Positions 16,393-24,217 of a stretch of DNA of 36,015 bases are shown here, in pieces (the first letter of the stretch is position 1; the number at the start of each line of letters is the position of its first letter). The translations under genes were made by a program, and so were the position numbers. Origin of the DNA: Planctomycetota bacterium (GTDB lineage Bacteria > Planctomycetota > Planctomycetia > Pirellulales > Lacipirellulaceae); assembly GCA_003576855.1 (NCBI GenBank), contig QEVI01000008.1, positions 1-36,015 on the forward strand. The letters run 5' to 3'. The notes beneath the pieces were generated by a model. That model saw only the letters and a program-made list of their open reading frames with translations, searched no databases and was not told the origin of the DNA.

Positions 16393-16845
16393 TCAACTGG
16401 TCACGGCAAGGTCGTAGGCCCCGGCGGGCGCTTCTTCCTTGACCTCGACCGTAAGCGGCGTCGAACGGGGGTCAGAGAACTTCTTGTTGCTCAGCGTGCG
16501 CGGCAGGCCGTTGTAGTTGCCGCTGGCGTCCTTGGGCGTCTCGGTCACTAGGACCGTCACGCGGTACTCGCCCGCCGGGGCGCCGGGCCCCTGGCGATTG
16601 ATGATGGAATACGTCCCGTTCGACTGGATCGAGCCGACCAGCTTCGACATGGGATTGGCGACGCTGATGAACACCACGCCTCCCTCGGCGGCCGGCTTGC
16701 CGTCGAGAGTGACCTTGCCGCTCACGGGGATGAGCTCAGGCCCCGATTGGCCGCAGCCTGCCGCACCGGCGATCAGACAACACGCGAGGAGAGCGACGCC
16801 CGCCCCCGGCCTCCGATGGCTGTTGTGTACCCGCGTCCCGTGCAC
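16393..16845 (-). CDS. Carboxypeptidase-regulatory-like lipoprotein
   Basis: This is a small lipoprotein of 150 aa. The start is a GTG at 16845 with an AAGGAG box upstream. A twin-Arg stretch and hydrophobic segment lead to the lipobox AAGC (C31). The mature part is one beta-sandwich domain beginning PVSGKVTLDGKPAAEGGVVF, the standard opening of carboxypeptidase-regulatory-like (transthyretin-like) domains common in planctomycetes. It contains GEYRVTVLV and ends in a strand, GAYDLAVTS. Genes of this type often stand next to DUF1559 genes, as here (37 bases upstream of one). A structural or binding role at the cell surface is likely. No enzyme motif was seen. Confidence 0.88.
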   Translation of the reverse strand: MHGTRVHNSHRRPGAGVALLACCLIAGAAGCGQSGPELIPVSGKVTLDGKPAAEGGVVFISVANPMSKLVGSIQSNGTYSIINRQGPGAPAGEYRVTVLVTETPKDASGNYNGLPRTLSNKKFSDPRSTPLTVEVKEEAPAGAYDLAVTS

Positions 16846-16867
16846 CTCGTGAATCTCCTTGGTGTGC

Positions 16868-16909
16868 CAAAAGCGCCGCTCGCCCGTGCCCCCGGTCGGT
16901 GCGAGCGGC
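16868..16909 (-). terminator. Rho-independent-type terminator after the giant PEP-CTERM gene
   Basis: GCCGCTCGC (16875-16883) and GCGAGCGGC (16901-16909) form a perfect 9-bp GC-rich stem. Read on the minus strand the stem is followed by GCTTTTGG, a short T-tract. It starts 28 bases after the stop of the 1401-aa gene, so it probably ends that transcript and separates it from the lipoprotein gene, whose ribosome binding site lies just beyond. The loop of 17 bases is long, which lowers confidence. Confidence 0.55.
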
Positions 16910-16936
16910 GGTCGCGCGACGCCGCGCTGTGACCCG

Positions 16937-19900
16937 TTACGCTCCGCGGCTGTTCCTCCGAAAGATGGAAGCGGCCAAGAGGCCGGCGGCTGCCAGCGCA
17001 GCGGCGGCCGGCTCCGGCACGGCGCTTGCCGCCGGCGCGGCGGCCGTCTGGCCGAAGTGGCGTTGCCAAATCAAGAAGTCGTTGCCGTCGCTGTCGGCGT
17101 CGCCGTCGGCGTTGGAGCCGGCGTCCACGCCGAAGTCGCCTTTCCACTGCGCGAGGTCGGCGGCGTCGACCGTGCCGTCGTCGTCAAAGTCGCCGGGAAT
17201 GTCGGTGCTGCCGCCCACCGTCAGGACCAGGTTGTTGCCCGAAACGCCCAGGGTGAACGCGGACGTGTCGCTGGCATGGAGCACCAGCCCCGCGGCGTTC
17301 AGTCCGCCGCTGGCCGTCAGAACGGTGTAGGAGCCGGTCGGCGTATAGCCCGGCTCCAGCGTCACGTCGAGCACGCCCGACAGGGTCGCGCTGCCGGTGA
17401 TGTTGAAGTAGTCGGTATTGGTCGGCCCCAGGTCGATCGCCAGCGCCCCGGTGCTGGTGAGATTCGCCGCGATGGGCGTGGCGCCGGCGGTGCCAAGCGT
17501 GCCGGAGTTATTGATCGAGCCGCCGCCGCTGACGCCGACGTTCAGGTTGACGGCGCCGGAGGTGGCGAGCGTTTTGCCGCCCAGGGCGACGCTGTTGTTG
17601 AAGTCGAGCTGTCCCCCTGCCGCGACGGCGACGGTGGCGTTGTCGAGCACGTTGACGGCCGCCTGCAGCTCGTGGGCGCCGCTTTCGACGTTGATCGTCG
17701 GATTGACCGTGCCGCCGATCGTGTTGGCCTTCAGCGCAATGGCGCCCCCGCCTCCGACGACGTACTTATTGGCGTTGTCGAAGCGGAGGCCGTTGACGGT
17801 TTGCGTGGCGTTGGTGAACACCGTTTGCGGCGCGGTGATGCGGTCGCCGAAGATCGCCAGCGGCGCGTTGGCGCCGGCTACGGCGTTGGGAACGATGTTG
17901 GGAATCCACGACGGATTCGCCCCCCAGTCGCCCGATCCGCCGCTCCACACCGCTTGCACGAAGTCCTCGCCGACGGCGGTGAAGTTGTCGATCTGCCCTG
18001 TGCCGCTGCGCAGCATCAGCGAGGTGTCGAAGGTGTAGGTCTGGCCGTCGCCGTCGTCGCCGAACGCCCCGCCGAAAAAGGGAAGCCGTCCGTTGGGCCC
18101 GGGACCGGAAAGCTGGAACTCCGGCGTGCCGGCGGTCACATTGCGGGCGAACGCTTCGTAGTTCTGGTTGTCTAAGTCGATGCCGAAGCGGAACTCGTAG
18201 ACGTTGCCCGCGACGTACGTTCCTACCGTCGGCACGGCGAAGTCGTGGCCGACGATGATGTCTCCCGTCCCGCCGGAGACGCTCGCGTTGGTCACCTGGA
18301 TGAACATCGGGCTTCGGCCGCCATCGCCCACGAAGACGCCCAGTTGGCCGTTGGCCAGGCTGTTCGAATCGGCGCGGAGCAGGAAGGAACCGGTGATGTC
18401 AGCCGCGTCGGTTCCGTCCTCGACGCCGAACACCGCATAGCGACGGGAGACGTCGCTGCCGCCGGTGGCGCCCGCGGCGGCCGGGTCGATCGTTTGCGTG
18501 TAACGCACCGATTGCGCCCCGGCCAGCGGCGTGGCGGCGGAGATCTCGACCGTACCGTTAACCTCGCCGCCGAAGAACGGATCGGCGAAGATGTAGGCGC
18601 CGGTGTCCCAGCCTTGCTGGCCGTTCAACGCGCCCGGCGTGTAGGGCGGGTTTTCAAAGGTGTAACTGACGGCCATTGCGGCGGGCGCCGTCGCCAGGAC
18701 CAGCCCGGCGACGGCCAGCCGCGTGGCAGGCCCGCGACGCCGGGTTCGCGCCGCCCCCAGGCCGCCGACGACGGCGAGCAGCGCTAGCGCCATGGCGGCC
18801 GGTTCGGGAATCGCCGTGACCTGGATGTTGTCGAAGCGGCCCGTACCGCTGCGGAGCATCAGCGAGACGTCGAACGTATAGCTTACGCCGTCGCCGTCAT
18901 CGGGGAAAATGCCGCCGAAGAACGGGAACCGATCGTCTGCCGCCGGGCCGTCCAGCTTCACCTGCGGAGTACCGGCCGTGACATTGCGCGCGAAGGCCTC
19001 GTAGTTTTGGCCATCGAGGTCGACGCCGATGGTGAACTCGAACACGCTGCCGCCGGCGTAGTTGCCGACGTCCGGCAGGGCGAAGTCGTGGCCGACGAGA
19101 ATGTCGCCGGCCGCGGAGGCGCTGTTGGCGCCGGTGATGAGAATCAGGATCGGGCTGCGTCCCCCTTCGCCCAGGAAGAAACCGACGGAGCCGGCGCCGA
19201 CGGAGTTCGTGTCGGCCGTGAGCAAGAACGACGCTTCCAGATCGATGGCCGGGGTGCCATGCTCGCGGGCCGTGATGGTATCCGCGCGGCCGACGTCGCT
19301 GGCGCCGGTTCCTCCCGCCGTCGGCGGATCAACCGTCTGGTTGTAGAGGACCGATTGCAGGCCCGCCAACGGGCTCGCGTCGGTGACGGCGACCGTGCCG
19401 TTGACGACGCCGCCGAAGAACGGATCGGCCAGCACGTAGGCGTTGGCGTTCCAGCCATCCTGGCCGGCGATGGAGGCGCCCGCGGCGTATGTCGGCGGTT
19501 CGAAATCGAGGCTAATGGCGGTTGCTTGGGGCGCGGCGGCCAGCGACGCCAGCAGCGCCGCGACGGCGACCATCGATGTCGGGAAACGACGACGGCGCTC
19601 GAGGCCGAGGCCTAACAGGCTGGCGGCGAGCAGGGCGATGGTAGTGGGTTCAGGCACGGCAGCTCCGAGGAATGTGAGGGTGAGCGAGTTACCTTCCGTG
19701 CCGAGCGCGAAGGATCGCGCATCCTCCGGGGCGAGCGTCAGCCCGCTGGCCTCCAGCGATCCGCCGGCGGTGAGGATCGTCAGCGCGCCGACCGGCGCGG
19801 CCGCCGGGCTCCAAGCGACGTTGACGGTGCCCGTGAGGATCGCATCGCCGGCGACTACGAACGAATCGGCGCCGTCGGCGTCGACGCCGACCAGCAGCTC

Positions 19901-21142
19901 GCCGGAGCTAATCAGGTTGCCGGCGAGATTCACGGCGCCGCTTGCGGCCAGGGACCCGCTGCTCGCTAGCGTGCCGCCGCCGATGGCGGAGTGATTGATG
20001 CGGACCGTGCCCGAAACGTCGAGCGTGTTGCCGTTCAGGTCGATCTGGTTGTTCAAATCGAGCGAGGCGCCGGCGGCCACGCTAATGGTCGTGTCGTCCT
20101 GCAGCTCGATGGGCAGTTGGATTTGATGAGCGCCGCTGGCGACGTCGAGCGACGGCGGCGCCGTCGCTGGGCCGGACGTGTCGGCCTGAAAGCCCAAGCT
20201 GCCGGCGCCCGCCAGGAAGTACGGCTGGGCGCTGTCGATATCGAGCGAGTTCAAGGTGCGCGTCGAGTTGTTGTAAATCGTGGTGGGGGAGTCGGCGGGG
20301 CCGAGCGTAACGTGCTGCCGACCGGCGACCGTGCCGGGAAGACCGGGCGGGTCCCAATTGGTGGCGATGTTCCAACTGCCGGAGCCGGGGGCGTTCCAGG
20401 CGAAGTCGGTGACCAGCGGCCCGACGCCCGCCGTGAGCGTGATATCGTCGATCTGGATATTGCCGCCGCGCAGCAGCAAGCCGACGTCGACGACGTATTC
20501 GCCGTTCGGACCGCTGGGGGCGCCATAGCCGGCGAAGAAGGGAGTGGTCTGCGAGTAGATATCGCCGAAGTCGAGGTTCTCCAGGATGAGATTCATGCTG
20601 GCGTTGTCGAAGTCGACTTCGTAGGTCACCTTGATCCGTTCGCCCTCGGCGAAGAAGAACTCATTGACGGCGTCGATGGCCAGGTTGGCGCCGACTTCGA
20701 AGACGCCGCCGTTGATGCGGCCGAAGATGGGACTGCTGCCGCCGGCCGCGCCGGCGCTGAGAAACACGCCGCCGAAGGGCCCGCCGAGCGAATTGGATGT
20801 TCCCTTGATTACGTAGGAGACGGTCACGTCGGTCCCCTGTACGCCCGGGGTAATGAGAATGACGTCGTTCTTGCTAATGTCCGAAAAGCCGCCGGCGACG
20901 GTCTGGGTGTACGAGAGGGACTGCGTTCCGGCCAGCGGCGATGCGGCCGATATGGTTGGCGTGCCGTTGAGCGTCGGGTAGTACGCATTTTTGACCCAGC
21001 CGTCCTGACCGATGACGTCGCCGGGCGCGTACGCCGGCGGCTCGAAGTTGATAGTTACCGCCGCGCACGGCGCGGCCGTCGCTACGAGCGCACATGTCGC
21101 CGCTAGGGTCCGGCGCCAGGTCCGGGTTGAACGCCTTGTCAT
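16937..21142 (-). CDS. Triple in-frame fusion of PEP-CTERM proteins with terminal dockerin
   Basis: One uninterrupted frame of 1401 codons starts at the ATG at 21142 with GAGGAG upstream. It reads as three complete exported proteins in a row. Unit 1 (1-523) has a signal peptide, a beta-rich lectin-like part, an autotransporter-like strand region and a sorting tail: VPEP at 496-499, a hydrophobic stretch, then ERRRR. Unit 2 (524 to about 805) opens with a second signal-peptide-like segment ending PQATA and closes with IPEP (778-781), a hydrophobic stretch and RTRRRG. Unit 3 opens with a third hydrophobic segment ending APAAMA, has the same kind of domain, a strand region and a dockerin pair (DFDDDGTVDAADL), and ends with VPEP (1375) and FRRNSRGA. 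PEP-CTERM tails are normally strictly terminal and processed by exosortase. A Met (524) exists at the unit 2 boundary but without a ribosome binding site; unit 3 has no start codon there. Confidence 0.9.
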   Translation of the reverse strand: MTRRSTRTWRRTLAATCALVATAAPCAAVTINFEPPAYAPGDVIGQDGWVKNAYYPTLNGTPTISAASPLAGTQSLSYTQTVAGGFSDISKNDVILITPGVQGTDVTVSYVIKGTSNSLGGPFGGVFLSAGAAGGSSPIFGRINGGVFEVGANLAIDAVNEFFFAEGERIKVTYEVDFDNASMNLILENLDFGDIYSQTTPFFAGYGAPSGPNGEYVVDVGLLLRGGNIQIDDITLTAGVGPLVTDFAWNAPGSGSWNIATNWDPPGLPGTVAGRQHVTLGPADSPTTIYNNSTRTLNSLDIDSAQPYFLAGAGSLGFQADTSGPATAPPSLDVASGAHQIQLPIELQDDTTISVAAGASLDLNNQIDLNGNTLDVSGTVRINHSAIGGGTLASSGSLAASGAVNLAGNLISSGELLVGVDADGADSFVVAGDAILTGTVNVAWSPAAAPVGALTILTAGGSLEASGLTLAPEDARSFALGTEGNSLTLTFLGAAVPEPTTIALLAASLLGLGLERRRRFPTSMVAVAALLASLAAAPQATAISLDFEPPTYAAGASIAGQDGWNANAYVLADPFFGGVVNGTVAVTDASPLAGLQSVLYNQTVDPPTAGGTGASDVGRADTITAREHGTPAIDLEASFLLTADTNSVGAGSVGFFLGEGGRSPILILITGANSASAAGDILVGHDFALPDVGNYAGGSVFEFTIGVDLDGQNYEAFARNVTAGTPQVKLDGPAADDRFPFFGGIFPDDGDGVSYTFDVSLMLRSGTGRFDNIQVTAIPEPAAMALALLAVVGGLGAARTRRRGPATRLAVAGLVLATAPAAMAVSYTFENPPYTPGALNGQQGWDTGAYIFADPFFGGEVNGTVEISAATPLAGAQSVRYTQTIDPAAAGATGGSDVSRRYAVFGVEDGTDAADITGSFLLRADSNSLANGQLGVFVGDGGRSPMFIQVTNASVSGGTGDIIVGHDFAVPTVGTYVAGNVYEFRFGIDLDNQNYEAFARNVTAGTPEFQLSGPGPNGRLPFFGGAFGDDGDGQTYTFDTSLMLRSGTGQIDNFTAVGEDFVQAVWSGGSGDWGANPSWIPNIVPNAVAGANAPLAIFGDRITAPQTVFTNATQTVNGLRFDNANKYVVGGGGAIALKANTIGGTVNPTINVESGAHELQAAVNVLDNATVAVAAGGQLDFNNSVALGGKTLATSGAVNLNVGVSGGGSINNSGTLGTAGATPIAANLTSTGALAIDLGPTNTDYFNITGSATLSGVLDVTLEPGYTPTGSYTVLTASGGLNAAGLVLHASDTSAFTLGVSGNNLVLTVGGSTDIPGDFDDDGTVDAADLAQWKGDFGVDAGSNADGDADSDGNDFLIWQRHFGQTAAAPAASAVPEPAAAALAAAGLLAASIFRRNSRGA

Positions 21143-21265
21143 GAGAAGCTCCTCACACGGGGGGGTTCGATGTCATTCGACACGCAATGACGCTCACACT
21201 TTCTCTGTTCAAATGCTGCGTATTGATACGGAGCGCGCGGCAGCGGCTCGTCTTAGCGACCAAGC

Positions 21266-21280
21266 CGAAGCGACGCTTCG
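21266..21280. promoter_or_regulatory. Perfect 15-base palindrome, candidate operator
   Basis: CGAAGCG-A-CGCTTCG is perfectly symmetric around one central base. It lies 123 bases upstream of the PEP-CTERM start and about 480 bases upstream of the ROK gene. Symmetry and position suit a dimeric regulator, and the divergently encoded ROK protein is the obvious candidate. No second copy was found in the window, so this is a suggestion only. Confidence 0.35.
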
Positions 21281-21585
21281 CGATGCGCTGCTGTTACGAC
21301 AAGCCATGACCTGCCGTCCGAGTTGAACTGCGGCGCTGCCCGGACGGAAACGCTTCGGGCCTGGGACGAACGACGGGCGGCCGCGATCAAAAAACGAGGC
21401 GATGGAATAAGCACAGGGAGCGGCTTGATAGGCGCCTGCGGCGGTTCGCGTCACCCGGCGCCGGCGGCATTCCGGCCGAAGCGCCCGATCGGAGCGGCAG
21501 ATGCCCATGAAGCCAACGACCGGCATGCTACGCTGCCCAGCCTGTGGCCGTCAATGACTTTTTTTACATTTTTGGAAATTTATTC

Positions 21586-21613
21586 CTGACAGGGTCCGCC
21601 GGGCGTGTACGAT
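21586..21613 (+). promoter_or_regulatory. Candidate sigma-70-type promoter for the ROK-led operon
   Basis: CTGACA (21586-21591) and TACGAT (21608-21613) are spaced by 16 bases and preceded by an AT-rich tract (TTTTTACATTTTTGGAAATT), a plausible UP-like element. Transcription would start near 21620, giving a leader of about 140 bases before the ATG at 21764. This leader contains the AT-rich TAATATTCAATCCTGTAATAATAA stretch around 21682-21705. Planctomycete promoters are poorly defined, so the assignment is tentative. Confidence 0.35.
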
Positions 21614-21763
21614 AAAGCAGCGGCAGAAAAACGCAGGTAAGAGCCCGAATCCGGCGCACGACGCCGATCGGCCTGTCCAGTAATATTCAATCCTGTAATA
21701 ATAAAGCCCCATCGCCGGCAGACAGCAAAAAGCTCGCCAATAGCGTTCGAGGAGCATCACGGC

Positions 21764-23065
21764 ATGGCGAAAACCAGCGGCACGAAGAACGCCTCGGCGA
21801 AGCCGTCGGCGCCCATGTGGCTGCACAACGGCGGCACGCGCTCCAAGCGGGCGTACAACCGTTCGCTGGTCTGCGCGGCCCTGTTTCACGAGGGGCCGCG
21901 GTCGCGCATCGACTTGCAGCAAGCCACCGGGCTGCCGCTATCGCGGCTGTCGGATATCTGCGGCGACTTGCTCAGCGACGGCGTCATTCGCGAAAGCATG
22001 GTGACCCCTGCCGTCGGCGGCGGGCGAGGTCGCCCGCGGTCGCTGCTGGAGCTCGACCTCCGGCGGCTCGGCGTGGCGTGCGTCCACTACGATCAAGATC
22101 AGGTGACGACATCGCTGGTGGACCTGGCCGGCGCCGTACACTGGAAGCGCCGCTGGAATGCTCCCGATACCGACGACGCGGCCAACCGGCTGCGAACCAT
22201 CGCGCGGTATCTCAAGCAGACCGTCAGCGTAGCGCCCGAAGTGGGCATGAATCTGGTCGGCGTCGGCGCGGCCGATCCCGGCACGGTCGACATCGCCACG
22301 GGCCGCGCCATCCGAGCCGTTAACGTCCCCGGATGGAGCAATGTGCCGGTCGTCGAGAATCTCTCCCGCGCGACGCGGCTGGCGGCGCTCATTGAACGCA
22401 GCGACGGCTGGCAAGCCCTGGGCGAGGTGGCCTACGGCGCCGGGCGCGGATCGCAGCATGTGCTGTTCGTGACGCTGCTGGAAGGCATCGGCGGCGGCAT
22501 TGTCGAAGGCGGCAACCTGCTTGCCGGTCGCGACGGCTCGGCGGGCGAAATCGGCCATACGCGGGTCTCGCACGACGGCCCGAAGTGCGGCTGCGGCGGA
22601 CGGGGCTGCCTGGAGGCGCACCTGGCGCCTTCCCGACTGGCCGCCTTGTGGCGGGGCGCCTCGCCCGCGGAACTGGATGCCATCGCGCCGCGGGGCGAGA
22701 CGGCGGGCGACGACTTCACGCAAATGCTCGCCGCGGCTCAACGCGGCGACGCTCGCGCCCAGCAAGTGCTGGCCGACGCCGGCCGCGCGCTGGCCGTGGC
22801 CCTGGGCAATGCCGTAAGCCTGTTGAACCCTGAGCGGATCATCCTCGGCGGCCGATTCGTCGAGGCCGGCGAGTTGCTCGTGGGACCCTTGCGGGCGTCG
22901 CTGCCCGATTTCGCCCTGCCGGAACTGGCCGCCAACGTCGATATCCGCATGGCGGAGTTGGGAGACGACTCGACGTTTCTGGGCATCGCCGCCCGGGTGC
23001 GCAGTCGCCTGTTCGCGTATCCGTCGATGGGCGGGACGGTCGAGCACCCGCCACGGTCGAGGTGA
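21764..23065 (+). CDS. ROK-family transcriptional regulator
   Basis: This 433-aa protein starts at an ATG preceded by GAGGAG. Residues of about 30-80 form a winged helix-turn-helix (NRSLVCAALFHEG, RIDLQQATGLPLSRLSDICG, LLSDGVI), followed by a ROK domain. The ROK zinc site is intact: GEIGH (H265) and CGCGGRGCLE (C275, C277, C282). The usual sugar-kinase catalytic Asp position (E-N-D motif) reads E211-R-S-D, so the Asp appears displaced or replaced by Ser213, as expected for a regulator that senses a sugar but does not phosphorylate it. It is the first gene of the plus-strand operon and faces the secreted glycosidase block, so it probably controls both arms, with a sugar or sugar phosphate as inducer. 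Confidence 0.9.
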   Translation: MAKTSGTKNASAKPSAPMWLHNGGTRSKRAYNRSLVCAALFHEGPRSRIDLQQATGLPLSRLSDICGDLLSDGVIRESMVTPAVGGGRGRPRSLLELDLRRLGVACVHYDQDQVTTSLVDLAGAVHWKRRWNAPDTDDAANRLRTIARYLKQTVSVAPEVGMNLVGVGAADPGTVDIATGRAIRAVNVPGWSNVPVVENLSRATRLAALIERSDGWQALGEVAYGAGRGSQHVLFVTLLEGIGGGIVEGGNLLAGRDGSAGEIGHTRVSHDGPKCGCGGRGCLEAHLAPSRLAALWRGASPAELDAIAPRGETAGDDFTQMLAAAQRGDARAQQVLADAGRALAVALGNAVSLLNPERIILGGRFVEAGELLVGPLRASLPDFALPELAANVDIRMAELGDDSTFLGIAARVRSRLFAYPSMGGTVEHPPRSR

Positions 23066-23116
23066 GCCAGTTCAGGTGTGTTCCCCGGTTGTCTCCTCCA
23101 GTGGGGCCAGTGCTGC

Positions 23117-24217
23117 ATGAATTTTGTCGTACGGCGGCTTGAAGCCCGACTCGTGGATTATCCCGTGCGGCAGCGCGGAGCGATCGTGTCGTCGCTCGGC
23201 CGGCACGAATCGTCCCGCTACCTGGTGGTCGCCGCGTACGGTCGGGACGGCGGCGTCGGCTTCGGCGAGGCCACCACGGCGCCCATTTGGAGCGGCGAGT
23301 CGGCCGAGACCGCCCAGTGGATGATCGACTCGCTGATCAGCCCGCTGGTCGTCGGCCACTCGTTCGACCACCCGGCCGAGGCGCTTGCGGCCGTCGACCG
23401 GCGGCTGCACGGCAACTCGTTCGCCAAGTCCTCGGTCGACGTCGCGCTGTGGGACCTTTGGGCGCGGCAGCAAGGGAAGTCGGTGAGTCAACTGATCGCC
23501 GACCGCCCGCCGCTCGATACGATTCCGACCCGCGTGAGCATCGGCTGTTACCCGCCGGAGGAGACGGTGGAGCTGGCCGTGGAGTTCTGGAACGCCGGCG
23601 TGCGAACGCTCAAATTCAAGACCGGCTCGCCCGGCGTCGATGACGCCGCCAGGCTGGCCGCGGTGCGCCAGCGGCTGGGCGACGAACCGGCGTTCACGAT
23701 CGACGCCAACGGCGCCCATGCCACGGCCGACGAGGCGGTGCGGGCGATCGAAGCGCTGGAGCCGTTTGGCCTGTCGCTCGTCGAGCAGCCGACGCGCCGC
23801 GACCGGTTGAGCGTGCTGGCCGAGGTGACGCGGCGCATTTATACGCCGGTGATGGCCGACGAAGCCGTCTTCACGCCGGACGAGCTGGACGAAGCGCTGG
23901 ACCTCGACGCGTTCGACGTGCTGTCGATTTACCCGGGCAAGAACGGCGGGTTCACGCGGTCGCTGGCGATGGCCAAGAAGGCCCAGGCGGCGGGAAAGCT
24001 TTGTGCCATCGGCTCGAACCTGGAAACGGACCTCGGCCAGGCGGCGAACATCTGTTTGGCGGCGAGCCTGAGCGCATTTCCGGTCGAGCAGTATGCCTGC
24101 GACTTGATGGCGGCGCTGTTTTATCCGGCGTCGGCCGTGGAGCCGCCGCTGAAGTTCCACGCGGGTCGCGTGGCAGTTCCGCACGGGCCTGGATTTGGAG
24201 TGGCGCCTCGTGGGTAG
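23117..24217 (+). CDS. Enolase-superfamily enzyme (mandelate racemase / muconate lactonizing type)
   Basis: This 366-aa protein probably starts at the ATG at 23117; an in-frame GTG at 23078 would add 13 residues of no visible use. The N-terminal capping domain (to about 120) is followed by a modified TIM barrel carrying the full muconate-cycloisomerase-like set: K166-F-K168, D196-A-N198 (first metal ligand), E223 in VEQP, D248-E249 in MADEAV, and K275 in PGKNGG. Such sets occur in cycloisomerases, o-succinylbenzoate synthases, epimerases and some sugar-acid dehydratases, all working by abstraction of the proton alpha to a carboxylate. Given the neighbours I favour dehydration or isomerisation of a sugar-derived acid. 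Its stop overlaps the start of the next gene by eight bases. Confidence 0.85.
   Translation: MNFVVRRLEARLVDYPVRQRGAIVSSLGRHESSRYLVVAAYGRDGGVGFGEATTAPIWSGESAETAQWMIDSLISPLVVGHSFDHPAEALAAVDRRLHGNSFAKSSVDVALWDLWARQQGKSVSQLIADRPPLDTIPTRVSIGCYPPEETVELAVEFWNAGVRTLKFKTGSPGVDDAARLAAVRQRLGDEPAFTIDANGAHATADEAVRAIEALEPFGLSLVEQPTRRDRLSVLAEVTRRIYTPVMADEAVFTPDELDEALDLDAFDVLSIYPGKNGGFTRSLAMAKKAQAAGKLCAIGSNLETDLGQAANICLAASLSAFPVEQYACDLMAALFYPASAVEPPLKFHAGRVAVPHGPGFGVAPRG

Larger units (their letters stand above)
21143..21763. other. Divergent control region between the two arms of the locus
   Basis: These 621 bases separate the minus-strand secreted block from the plus-strand ROK-led operon. The half near the ROK gene is AT-rich by local standards (TGACTTTTTTTACATTTTTG around 21555, and TAATATT around 21682), as expected for promoters. 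It holds a 15-base palindrome (21266-21280), an inverted repeat CCGTCCG/CGGACGG (21314-21320 and 21341-21347), and a plausible sigma-70 promoter (21586-21613). No convincing gene: short frames here are composition artefacts. A clear promoter for the minus-strand gene was not found. Confidence 0.6.

Noticed and set aside
23078..23116. GTG start 13 codons before the enolase-superfamily ATG
   Set aside because: The added residues (Cys- and Gln-rich) match nothing in the family, and the ATG at 23117 gives the usual N-terminus.
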